DNA of 64,000 nucleotides, taken from Blasia pusilla. Taxonomy: Eukaryota > Marchantiophyta > Marchantiopsida > Blasiales. The stretch lies in NCBI GenBank assembly GCA_050084515.1, contig CM114271.1, forward strand, positions 32,922,001 to 32,986,000, written 5' to 3'. Of the stretch, positions 12,299 through 23,409 are shown one piece after another. How positions within the stretch are numbered: position 1 is the first letter of the stretch; every line of letters begins with the position of its first letter. Under the pieces are notes generated by a model that was given only the letters and a program-made list of their open reading frames with translations, was not told where the DNA came from and did not search any database. The position numbers and the translations under genes were made by a program.

Positions 12299-15200
12299 AT
12301 GTATTCTGATCAAGTAAACGGAGGAGCAGGAAACAACAGGAAAAGGTCGGTTAGGGATCGGCTGGGAAATTCTGCTGACCAACAAAGCTCCGTGAGTCGC
12401 CCCCAGGTTAACTCGAAACGGTAATTTCTTGGGTTTTCTTCCCTGGCAGTACCGAGTCTTGGCTTTCCTGTTTGACAAGAGAGAAACGATCGGAGTTCTT
12501 TTGCTAAGCTAGAAATTAATTTCAATTTGGGAGACTATTTGTGTTGGTCGTTCTGACAACGACCAATTAGAAAACTCTTCCGTCCCTTATGGATATTTTC
12601 CCTCCGCATAATGAGCTTTGTAATTTCAATCACACTGAAATTTCACATTTCCAAACATTCCCCTGATTCAGCCATCGTACAATATACACACCAGGAAGTT
12701 CACTTTTCAATTTGTTCTCTATCCCATTATTGCCATTTCTTCCTAGCGTTGTAGACTTGTGAAAAGTCACGTCAAAATTAAATGAAAGGGAGTTCATCAG
12801 CTCCTTACCAGATTGTGTGGTAGGGCAACCCTCGGGGGTTTCTGTAGGCTCTGTTGTAAGCTTCTTTGTGGGGTTTTGGTGATTGGCGTCCTTAGTAGTT
12901 CTGATTTTCCGACCAGATTCAAAGCTCTCTGAATAGTTCATGTTAGAGATGTGCAGTGATGTCGTTTTAAGAATGAGTAAAACAATACTACTTGTAGTCT
13001 GCAATTTATCACTACTATGACAGGAGAGGATAGGAAATTTGGTCATTTGTGAAAAAGTTGTTGATTTGGGGAAGCCTGTGTAGACGCTTGTTCTGCACAC
13101 CTTAAGAAGTATCGTTCATGGGTACACAGATCAGTGAGAAAGAAGAGCCATTTAGCATTAGACTTTGCGAGAGTGTACCCAGCTGGCTGCTGCCATTATC
13201 TTCTGGTGTTGCAGAAGTCTGTTACCTCTCTAGTCAGGAGACCAAAGGAAGTGCTCCTTGTGGAAATTTATTTCGGGCGTTTAGGGTAGATGTCCAGCAA
13301 ATGTACATCTAACATACAGCAAATATACATCTACTAATTCCAGATGATGAATTAATCTTCAGTGATAGGATTGCTGGGTTTGTCTCATGTGGATATATAT
13401 ACTTTTCTGTTGATCACCAGACAGCGACTTGAAGCAGCAAAGTGGAAGCATGATCTGTTCGAGGAGAAGGAAGCAGGGGAAATACATCAAACTAGTATCC
13501 TTTGAGATATGAATTAGTTTGAGAAAAACAGCCTGTTGTATCTGAGCTTTACAAGTGTTCCACAGTGGTGTTTTCCTGGCAAGCAGTTTCTGATGTAAAC
13601 TGTCTGAATGATGTGCTGTGGTGCAGAACTATTGTTAAGTTGGCAATGGCTTGCCTTCTTGATAGTGACCAGCATCATGGCCATCACAACAATTAAATGT
13701 CAAAGAGTAAGGCAGGATTTTATGTTTATGACTTTGGTCAAAGTGAGTCATGAGTATTGATCAGGCTGATGACTTCAAATACTGTTTAATCCTAGTGTAT
13801 TTTTTAGGATGGTACACCATTCTGGAACTGTGTTAGACTGCTTAACCTGCTGTAGATGGACGAGATTTGCGGTCAAGGCTTGGTCCTGGGCGTCGGGAGT
13901 TTACTAGAGGACAGGGGGAAATGATTTCTACGGGTGGAGTCAAGGATCTAAGAGAGAAACTTTCGGGTCCTCTACCCCCTCCTCAAGTGGGCCGGGAGGC
14001 TGCTATTCAACGACGACTAGCCTCAGTTGTAAGAGGCTCTTGGGGCATTGCCTCTTCAGCCAATCTCAGGCCAGGAGCATCACGGAACAGTACTATTTCT
14101 CAGAAAGCTCCATTGGTGCAGAAAGCTCCAGTCCTGCAAAAGGTTCAACCTGTGGAGGTAAGGGCATACGTTTTTTTGAGTCTGTGGGATAAGGCTCTGG
14201 AATTTGTCGGGGCTGGAATTTCAATGCTGTTGGTTACAAGGAATGTTGTGTTGGTCCACTGTTCATTGTCATGTAGAGGACTACAATGGGAAGATTTTTT
14301 TTCATCTAAGCTATGCACTCCCCAAAAATAGTTCTGCAGACTACAAGCAGGGTGAGTTCAGGTGTCTGTGAACCGCCTTTCAGAATGCCACTTTTGGGGG
14401 TGCCTAGTGTGGAGACTTCTGCTTTCAGCAGAGTGACTGGGTCGGACTGTCAAAAGTTGAGAATAAAGCCCACATCTCGTCAAGTTTACCCTCACGTGAG
14501 GACAGAACTTGTAAACCCTCGGAATACTTGCCATCGTATGTTTGAAGACCTTCTAAGAGGATCAAACTTCCTGCTTAGAAGAACCTAGGGTGCTACAAAA
14601 AAGTGGCCCATTTAGGGCTGTTGAAGGAAATGTAGTACAGAAATAGACTATGTAAGTAAGTCTTGTTTCTTCATCCATAAAGATGGGAGATAATTTGCAA
14701 TTAAAATACACTGCGGGATCCACAGGGCTTCACTAGACATTGTTTTGTGTTTCCATTAGCATATCAGTTCAAAAACTCCTTGGTCAATGAATGTCATGGT
14801 CAATTCAGTCAGGAACTGATGTGATCTCCTATAAAATAAAGCATTGTGCTTGTGAAGTATGCTGTAGATGGAATTGAGTCAATGAAGAAGTTGTACTAGA
14901 CCTGAGTGTTGGAGATGGGATCAGGTGGTAAGGCCTGTTTTGCAGCTTTTCATTTTCCATCTTGTTTCAGATTGGAGCAAGAAATGACCTATGAATAAGA
15001 TGTGTAAGCCTTCAAATTCACCAATTCACTAATGTCTACTGCCTCATTGTTAGACGCCCCAATGGTAACTCATTGGGAATACTAAAACTATTGGAGAAAA
15101 CGATTTGTCCCAGCATCATCTGATTGGCCTCAGCAGATTTATACCTTTCCATGTCTCCCCCCTCCCTCACCTTGCTTTGTCAAGGTGAATGGATCATGTC

Positions 15201-16444
15201 TGACATTTTAAAGATCTGAACACTACCTTTCCACTGAAGTATGTGTACACTAGCAACAGATTTATGTTAAACTCTGTCAAAGTATCACTGGGAGAGTGTC
15301 TCTTAGAGCAAATTTGAAAGTCCTTTTTTAGTGGGGACTCTGCTCCAAAGACTTTCCTAAAAGATATAAAACTGCTGTGTTGTTAGCATCGCTAACATTT
15401 ACAGCAAGTGGAGTCGTGTGAGTCTTAGAATATACTTTAGAGGCTTGATGAATGCTATTTTTATAAGGAGTATGTTGATTTACACTGTATGTCACTTGTC
15501 ATGTCCGTTGTCTCATTGTCTCTGGGAATGCATGGGTTTCAAGTCAAAGGAAATAAGGAAAGGGGAGGGGATGTCAATTTTAGAGGCTGCTTTTCTAAGA
15601 ATTTTAACTTGGGTTTGGTAGGAGGATTCTGCTCATGGACACATTTCGGTGGTATGAGCTACATAGAGACTGGTTGGTTGCGCAGGTTGATGAGACCACC
15701 ATTGCTGGTCTTCTACAGTCATTGGGCCTGAGCAAGTATCTAATCACGTTCCAAGCTGAAGAGGTGACTCTTAATCCTTGTGAAACCATTGTCTTTTCTT
15801 GTTGTGATCTTCCTTTTTTTTCTGAGAGTGAAATGGAGTCTCATGGGAAAGTGTATGATGAGCTTGAAGTATTACTTACCTTTTTAGTGGCTTGGTTGGA
15901 ATGATGTGCAGGTGGACATGGCTGCGTTACAGCACATGGGTGATGATGATCTGAAGGAGCTTGGTGTGCCGATGGTAATTTTATCCCCCCTCCCTTGTAT
16001 TTAATCTTGATCTTATCTCTTTGTCAAGACCAGGTAGGAATTGTCTTTGGAACTGCTTGTTATTTTAACTAGGTGATGAAAGGAAGGCCCAATGTACAAG
16101 GTGGTCATAGTCTGTATAACTGTTTTATGAAAGTGACAATGGCTGTTGCTAAGATCTTCTAAGTGATCACATTTTGTTTTGTAGTCCTGTAAAGCATTTA
16201 TTAATTTTGGATTGTGTCATAGTTTAGGGAAATAGTGGAAGGTTGTGTATCGTTGTAGACTCTACTGGGATGGTTTCTGGATCGGAATCTCATGAAGCTG
16301 TAAGAGAATGACATGCATCCTCTGCAAATTGTGTGGTTTGTTGCTTGTTTCATTCTTATATGAGTACTAAACTTAGTTCCTGTGTTTGTTTCTGTTCAGG
16401 GGCCTAGAAAGAAGATTCTTCTAGCAATTGGTGGACATACATAG
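12299..16444 (+). CDS. SAM (sterile alpha motif) domain protein, six exons, 216 aa
   Basis: Model: exons 12,299-12,391; 13,425-13,494; 13,856-14,157; 15,686-15,763; 15,912-15,974; 16,400-16,444. All junctions are GT-AG and phases agree across each intron. The N-terminus MYSDQVNGG followed by RKRSVRDRLG, then KWKHDLFEE, then a DLRSRLG block and VKDLREKLSG, is the layout of a small plant family with a disordered basic N-terminus. The C-terminal ~60 residues form a SAM domain (LLQSLGLSKYLITFQAEEVD, LQHMGDDDLKELGVPM, GPRKKILLAI), a protein-interaction fold. The family is nuclear or RNA-related by inference only; I see no catalytic residue. The start is the first in-frame ATG giving the family N-terminus. 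The internal exons were missed as ORFs because they are only 21-101 codons long. Confidence 0.88.
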
Positions 16445-16599
16445 GGATGAAAAACGCTGGCTGTGAAATGTAAGAAAGATGGCGTTTTCAATGGGTGTGA
16501 AAAGATGTTTGACCCTTGCAGTTTCTTATCAGAACGAAGCATGGTATCACATTTGAAGTCATACAGTACACCCAATCATCTAAAGCTCTTGATTCTTGG

Positions 16600-17012
16600 T
16601 TTGCCTTGTATCGTCCCTGTAATCTATTTTGAAAGAAATCTGAGCCGTTGTCAAGGCCACTGTCTGCAGAACCTCATTAAGGCAGTAGAATCGTCAATTA
16701 ACCTGAGCTCAGATGTCACCGCAACGCCGAGATTCATCATGAACTTTGAGACCACCTGGACAGTGTAGATGTTAAAGTTGAGATTCTTCAAGGGTTCTTG
16801 AAGCTATTTCTTGCATCGGGTGTGTCAAAGGCTTGAGGTGGAAGGAGGTGCACACAACTTTTGATGCCCTCCTTATGTGACCAAGCGGCTTTAAGTCAGG
16901 TCCAATCTATGCATAGGCAAATTCATGGTGTATTTAGTGTTTGCCTTGTATCGTTCCTGTAATCTACTCTGAAAGAAATCTATCCTGTTTTCAAGAGACG
17001 TTGTCAGCAGAA
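16600..17012. repeat. ~75-bp direct duplication spaced by 260 bp
   Basis: A block beginning GTTTGCCTTGTATCGT and running through CTGTAATCTA and TGAAAGAAATCT occurs at about 16,600-16,675 and again at about 16,938-17,012. The two copies differ at several positions. Both lie downstream of the SAM gene stop codon, probably in its 3' UTR. Confidence 0.7.
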
Positions 17013-17606
17013 TCTTGGATAATTTTTGGATATATTTGGGATTTCTACTGCCTGAAGTTTCTGCAATACGAACAAACTCGAGTATCGAGACGCAGCTGTG
17101 CTGTGCACCAGATTTTGGTGTCATGCTTTCAAGTGTTTGGGAGCCAAGAATGAAGTGTGACCTCCGAGAAGTAATGCTGCCTCTTTTTGGTGCAAGTGAG
17201 GTCCTTTCTTCATTTTACCACTTCCAGTGTAGATGCCTCTAAATCTCGAGTCATCTCTTCAAAGTGATATCTGTAACAGAGGCATCTTATGTAAGGAGTG
17301 GAACTCAGGAAATGAGAGTTTCAGGGTTTACAATGTGCAAGATGAAAATTCTTTTTGTGTCTGAGGTCTACAGATATCGGTTTTTCGTTTGAGTTTTTTT
17401 TTACCCACTGGAACGAGGCAGATTTGTGATGAATCTTGGTGCTGTATATTCCACTCTGGCATGTGTGCTTGGAACTTGTGGCATCTGGTGTCACAATACC
17501 GTCTGTTGTAGGAAAGGTCTGTGAAATTGTAACTTGCAATTTGGAGGAGAGGATTTCACTGTGAGTTTGAAATGAACTGCCCTCAAACTTAAGCGAGGAT
17601 TTTATT

Positions 17607-17660
17607 AGTGAAGTAAAGTGTGGGATATAACCTAGTGAAGTAAAGTGTGGGATATAACCT
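17607..17660. repeat. 27-bp perfect tandem duplication
   Basis: Two exact 27-bp units (17,607-17,633 and 17,634-17,660) begin AGTGAAGTAAAGTGTGGG. This is a recent slippage-type duplication in non-coding DNA. Confidence 0.9.
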
Positions 17661-18711
17661 AGTGAAACTTCATGTGATCATCGCTGAAGAGATATACTAT
17701 TAAGAGATGGAATACAGAATCCTTCGATCCTGTATACTATTCCGTCTGAATCATGAAACTCGGGGTAGAAACACACTCAAATTTGGAGTCAGGTTATGCA
17801 ACCTTACATTGAGTGCCCGACCACACTTTCTGGTTTTCATCAATTTCCATCTCGCTTGAACAATATGGACGGTGTCTATATTGTTCCAATAGACCTTCGC
17901 CTGGAACATCTCATCCTCGCCAAGATTGACAAGAATACATTGTGTTGTCATGGTAATGTTACTAGCCACGGAAAGTAGCAAGGGGGAGTAGCCGTAGGTC
18001 GAAAGTCCGGTCATATCTTTTCTAGATCTCATCGGAGGTCACTACGATATACTATTCCGGAGGTGACATGTGAAACATCCCTTAACATGAGTGTAGCACA
18101 TGTTGGTGCCTCACGTCGTTTTCTCTTGCGAAAGCGAATCCTCCTTTGGGAGATCTTGTTTGATTCTTCTCTTGTTTTTATGAATGCCATGTGATGAGTT
18201 GTGACGAGAGAGTAAACACACGTTTACTAGGACCTTTCGAAGAATGGTGTTTGTGGGTAATCTGAACAAAAAGGTTACCATGGGATTGCCAATGGAAGTG
18301 CACGCGAGTGATGAAGTTCATTTGGATTTCATACTGAAATGTGAGATCCAAAGTGATCTACATCATATACATTGCAGTTATGTTGACACATTGATTGAAG
18401 GTATTGACCTTCTCACAATTACTATGAAGATTGGCACTAAATTTAACCTAAAACTAAAGCACATTCATATCCAAAGATGTAAAAAATTACTTTTCATCAA
18501 TGAAAGAAAGTCTAGAATCAATATCTTGTGCATTGCATAATTAGACGTGTTTTGCGGTTGTATATTAGCATAGTTGTGAATCATGATCATGTGGGAGTAT
18601 ATGAGGTAGAAAACCTCCTCACATCATGATTATAATTTAGAATTGAAAAAAAGAGGTCGTAGCATGACATATTTTGAATATGGTTGAGGATGGAGACTTT
18701 TATAGCTTAAC

Positions 18712-18884
18712 ACTAGTGTGCAGCCCGTGCCATGCACGTAAGTGAAAGACTAACCATGTTGTACAAAAACTCAAAATTTTTCTTGACGTCCCTAGTATGG
18801 GAAACATTTTCTTGCTGCCCAATTGCTAGATGTCAAGAAGACAAGTGTTTGCAAATCAAGAAGGCATTCTCCAATAATAATTCA
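18712..18884 (-). mobile_element. Short non-autonomous Helitron-like element
   Basis: On the minus strand the 3' end reads GTGCATGGCACGGGC, then CACACTAGT. That is a short hairpin followed by the CTAG-type terminus typical of Helitrons. The 5' end is a decayed form of the TC...ATTATTGGAGA terminus seen in sister copies at 34,062-34,217 and 63,498. The interior (GCAAACACTTGTC, GTTTCCCATA) matches those copies. Confidence 0.6.
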
Positions 18885-19143
18885 CATGAGAATTTTTCGA
18901 GAGAGGAGTGATTGAGATTAGATCTGAGGATGAGAGTACATGAGAGAAATCTAGTGAGGGAATGAATGCTTATAGTGGTCTAATTGAGTGGGGAAATTAG
19001 CAAATGTGTAGGCACTTAGTGATTGATTTATAGTTGTTCTTTGTTGATTATATAATAAATTTAGAGAAATTTGGATATGAGGGTAATCAACAAAAGGGAG
19101 AATTTTTTGGGGGGAAAATTGGGGTCTAATGTGCAAGATTTCA

Positions 19144-19842
19144 TGTCACGTCGTTTATAGTGGAATAACAAGTTCCTATGCGACGTTTTGGTGGAGAGTA
19201 AAGACAAAGTCTAGTAGATCATGGATGACTAGCTAAGAGGTAGGATAACCTACAATAATAGATTTTCCTTTTGTGTAGATACATTCCGAGGTCAAATGAG
19301 GAACTTACCATTTCAAGTAAATTCCCCAATTATATGAGCTTTAACTTTCTGTTTATGGAAGGTGGATCTTGATCCACTATTTTAGGTTTAGGATCAATTG
19401 GTGAATTTGGTGCGGAAATCACCAAGGGGAGGACTTTGAGGAAGACTTTGGTGCATAAGTCACCAAATGGAAAGACTTTGAGCAAGACTTAGTAGAGGAC
19501 CAAAGGGAGGACTTGGGGAGAGAGCTCATTGTTTCCTTCTTGAATCTCTTGAGCATGAGGCGTCGGAGCTATGATCCTATGACACTCCTTGTCTTGTGAA
19601 TAACCCTATCCTCTCACTATGAGAGTGGGTTTGGTTTGACAAGAGAGAAAGAGAGAGTGTGAATGAGAGCCATAGAGCTCTGTGTATTGTGTGATATTTT
19701 TCGTCTATTTTATTGGAGATATTTTGGTTATGGATTGCCTTCATGATGATATTTGGTAGATGATTGAGTGAGGCTAGTATTTTTTTTTTTGGTTGATTAG
19801 TAACAACGATGTACGTTGGGTAGCGATTTATATGCGCACAAA
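19144..19842 (+). repeat. Divergent LTR related to the 5.3, 35.1 and 44 kb terminal repeats
   Basis: It starts TGTCACGTCGTTTATAG and ends near TATGCGCACAAAA. In between it has the same ordered landmarks as the other copies: AGTCTAGTAGATC, GAGCATGAGGCGTCGGAGC, GAGAGTGGGTTTGGTTTGAC and TTGGAGATATTTTGG. It is longer and more diverged, so it represents an older insertion or a separate subfamily. No flanking target duplication is obvious. Confidence 0.65.
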
Positions 19843-19959
19843 ATTTTTTTCAACCAAGTAACATGTTGACCGAGTCAGGGGTCACCCGATAACCTATGCA
19901 TGCAAGTTATCGATGGGATGGTTTTTTTTTGGGGGAAGAACCTTTTGGATCTTCCTCCA

Positions 19960-20340
19960 AGGTTATGAACTTCCTATTAACCCTACGATTGTGTATTGTG
20001 AACAAGGGTACCTTCTTGCAAGGATCTCCAATTTCTTACGTCATATTATTGCACGGCATTGGACTGGGTCTCATAGACTAGGCATTGAGGAAAGACGATG
20101 GCTCAACATTGATAGAAGTGAACGAATTTGTAGGTTATGTGTCTTAGGAAGTATTGAGGATGAAGAACACGTGTTTGTTACATGTTGAAGATATGAAGAG
20201 ATTAGACTAGCTCACAAAATTGATGTGGGGAATTTCTATTCCTTACTACATCTCGTGCCTTATGATTTAGGTGTTATAGTAGGGATATCATTATTCATCG
20301 CTCAAGTGCTCTAGGTATTGGCTAGGATAAGGCGTCTAAG
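19960..20340 (+). pseudogene. LINE 3' fragment with reverse-transcriptase zinc-binding (zf-RVT) domain
   Basis: The plus-strand frame ending at 20,188, with its continuation past one stop, reads LGIEERRWLNIDRSERICRL then CVLGSIEDEEHVFVTC. The CRLC pair followed by EDEEHVFVTC is the zf-RVT zinc-binding signature found after reverse transcriptase in plant LINEs. Downstream YEEIR and the hydrophobic stretch fit the domain end. Only the C-terminus survives, as expected of a 5'-truncated LINE copy. Confidence 0.65.
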
Positions 20341-20399
20341 GTCTTTTCCTCTTTCGGTGTATTACTTGTAATGTCTTTTTTAGCCTTTTGACCCTTCGG

Positions 20400-20753
20400 G
20401 TCCCACGTGTTTGATTTATTTACCATTTACCATTTATAAGAGAGGGATAGATGGTTTTCCCAAACCACCTTTCTTAGTTGGGCCTTTGGAGCACCTCTCG
20501 TGCTTGTGTGTGTAGGAACTAGGGTGCCAACGTTCAGATTCCCTAATAGGAAAGGGTGGATGTGGCTTGATATGTTGATGTAGATTCGAGAGTAAAGTTA
20601 GCCGTGTGAGCCAGTTTTACTCTAATTTTTGTTTTGTAGTCTCAATATATATGCAAGAGTTCACTTTTGTATGTGTGTGGATCTACTCGAGTGTTGGGAA
20701 GAACGGTGTTGTGTGGAGTGGATGAAACTAGCGATGTGTATGCGCACAACAAA
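20400..20753 (+). repeat. Dispersed repeat, family 2 (copy in + orientation)
   Basis: The sequence with GGGCCTTTGGAGCACCTCTC, GGAACTAGGGTGCCAACG, GTGTGTGGATCTACTCGAGTG and the end GTATGCGCACAACA recurs, more diverged and inverted, at about 35,965-36,310. The final GTATGCGCACAACA resembles the ends of the terminal repeats described here (GTATGCGCACGACA), so it is probably the LTR of a related retroelement family. Confidence 0.6.
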
Positions 20754-21130
20754 ACAGATAGTGCCCACGCCAAGGTTGGATGTGGACAAGTGTCCATGGA
20801 AATATCCATGTCAGTGGATTTATGTCCGTCTTATGGAAGGACTTGTCCAAGTAGGCACCATCTTCCCTTTCGTCTCATTTCTCCGACTTGCCTTTGTGTT
20901 CCATACTCTCCCATTTCTTCCTCCCTCCACCTCCACTCCTCCCCCCTTATTGCCCCACTTGCTCTTGCCATGCCTTCCATCATGAACTATAAGTGTGGAT
21001 CCTACCTCTTGCAATCCATGTCCATGGATATGTCCTAACTTTTCCATCCACGTCCTTCTTGGGGCTGGGAGGGACTTTTCCATTTTTGTGCAACCATGGC
21101 CCACGCACTGCCAAACTCTCAACATAGAAC

Positions 21131-21320
21131 TGTTAATAGGTGGTTGCAACCTTACTATGAACTCTTGTCACATGATAAACTATAGTGCACTAGAAGCACC
21201 AAGGGCCATCTAAATGACCCTTGGTGCTTCTAGTGCGTTTAGATGGCCCTTTGTGCTTCTAGTGCGCTATAGTTTATCAAGTGACAAGAGTTCATAGTAA
21301 GGTTGCAACCACCTAAACAG
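21131..21320. mobile_element. Fold-back element (MITE-like), ~190 bp
   Basis: The left arm (about 21,131-21,211, containing AGGTGGTTGCAACCTTACTA) and the right arm (about 21,235-21,320) are near-perfect inverted copies about 80 bp long around a short centre. An inner repeat (GCACTAGAAGCACCAAGGGC) is itself duplicated at the centre. The whole can form one long hairpin, typical of fold-back MITEs. No coding sequence is present. Confidence 0.8.
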
Positions 21321-21329
21321 ACACCTTTC

Positions 21330-22500
21330 CAACTCAAACCTCTACAATCCTAAACCTATGACTTCTGCCTAATCCAAAATCAAGGGATGTCCTCTAGAGT
21401 TAAGGAACACGTTGTGTAATCAATACACTGCAGTTGAGGGCCCAACCAAAAAAAGAACATGCTTGTGGTGTTATGTGATGAGGCAAAACCAAGGGTAGCC
21501 AATGCACCTTGAATTGTGGGCCATGTGGGAAACTACTCCATCTGAGATGCTACCAAATGCCATGTGCCGCCCTCACTCATTGTGGCTACCAATCTAAACA
21601 CCTCACTTGGCAATACACCTAATGTCACCAAAATCATGACTAAAAAAAAGGTGCATGGCACACCACCATTTTCGCCTCCAACAACATACTCAATCAAAGC
21701 TCCTCCAAAGATCAAAAAACTCTATACTTGTGAACCTTTTGACAACTTGATGTGCTCAATCATGAGAAACCATAGGCGCTCGACCAACACCCTTTGATGG
21801 GATCCTAACCATCTTAGACATTGTGAGTGACTTGGGTAATCGTGTTTGGAAACCAACCACTCCTCATTGAGGGTCTGACTCCAGAGCAACACCTTGCAAC
21901 TCACATACTCTAGGCGCACCATGGATCTCAATGGTTCACTTGTCCACAATGCCCTTTGAGGAATTCTAACTCTCTATCAAAAGAGTACTCTCGAACAATA
22001 TTTGCTCTTCCAAGATCGACATGTCTCCGTGGTAGTGATTTCTTTGCATAAATTCTTGTCTACAAAAGTGGGAAAGTACGAATCGCCAATGCGTAAGATG
22101 TGAATAAAAATGCTTTTTGCTTTCATTCAATATAATGGTGAAGTATTAGGTGTATGAGTTCTTCGAGTATAAAAGGAATTAGGACATAAACATTTATGTC
22201 AACTACTTAGTATGTATGTATTTAAAAATAAAAATAAAAATTGCAACAAGTACATATCCCGAAAAGGAAAGAGGACATGTAATACCATATCAAATATGAA
22301 TTATGGTGTCTCACGGTGCTTAAAAAAAGAGGTGCCACTTTTTGTAAGCATCACTTGAGGCTTATTTGATTTGAATCTATATTATATTAAGCAAACCGCA
22401 TTTTAGTTACATGAGAATATAATCACGAGTTAAAATTCATTCACATTTTTTTCAAGCCATTCTAAACTTAGAAAATTTTAAGAGTATTTAAAAAAAATTA
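21330..22500. other. Unassigned DNA, possible decayed minus-strand coding remains
   Basis: Minus-strand open frames at 21,533-21,949 are adjacent and could be pieces of one decayed reading frame, but I recognise no domain. The right part is AT-rich with no features. Confidence 0.3.
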
Positions 22501-22501
22501 A

Positions 22502-23025
22502 TCTATATTATTACTGGAGAGTGCCCTTATAGAGGATGTCATGCCTCCTAGTGACACCTGTCTTTTTGGGTCTATAGTTACTTGACACGGGTTGCATTCC
22601 CCTTCGCGATTTCGAAAGATGTCCCACCTACTTGAGAGTTATTTGCCGTTATAAGAGGGCGGATAGGGTTCGGACGCCTTTGACCTGTGCTGCCACGAGC
22701 ACCCGCTATTATGAATCATAAAAGAAAACTCTTATTTTCTACTCGGAAATTAGATTTAATAAATTGAAATTTTGGATAAGTCGCCTTAATCTGGGAGTGG
22801 GAAGGTGTGACTAGTAGCCCTAAAAGGGCAAGGAAGGTGGAGTAATAAGAGCCGGGTCCGATGGGCCGGACGTAGCGAGGACGATTGGGGGTCGCCACTT
22901 TTCTTCGCCCAAAACTTTCAACGGAAACTAAGAATGACCTAGTTTTTTCTCTCGGTTTGTCCGTTAGAAAAATGATTTGCCGCCACCTCTATAAGTGTCC
23001 ATGAGACCCGGCTCTTACTAAAAGG
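22502..23025 (+). mobile_element. Helitron-like 5' end followed by an inverted-repeat segment
   Basis: TCTATATTATTACTGGAGAG at 22,502 matches the Helitron 5' termini seen at 29,452, 34,217 and 63,498. Further right, a 16-bp inverted repeat (22,843-22,858 and 23,004-23,019, arm core AAGAGCCGGGTC) brackets about 145 bp. The right boundary of any element is not visible. The repeat may instead belong to a small LTR-type element. Confidence 0.4.
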
Positions 23026-23409
23026 AGTCGAGGCGGTTGAAGACGCAGCCGCAAACCACGGGCGGCACTAGGTGGCCTCAAACCAATCGCTTGGTTGTTT
23101 GTCCCGAAGCAGGGCCTAATGATGTGCGATCCCCGCGCAGTTTCCGCGGAATGCTTGGACAATGAAGTTGTCATGTTTGGAAAGACCGCCAAATGTCGAA
23201 TCCGATCGTTGGGAGCAACGGCTCTGGACTTCCAACTCCTGGAGCAAAACGCAGAATCCGGTTCGGTCATTTGCAACTCTTGAAGAAGAGAAGCATTGAT
23301 GAAGGAACTTTCTCGAGAGAACACATCTGAGGATGTGCCAGTGAAGAATTTGCAGTGACTGACTGGCGTGATCCCTCCCAACGATCCCTAATTCTTTAAT
23401 AATTAGTAA

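Larger units (their letters stand above)
16445..18710. other. 3' flank of the SAM-domain gene and unassigned DNA
   Basis: The 3' untranslated region should begin at 16,445; no single polyadenylation site can be chosen. Two local duplications are present (listed separately). An open frame at 18,244-18,540 (+) could encode 98 residues, but I recognise no family. Confidence 0.4.
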
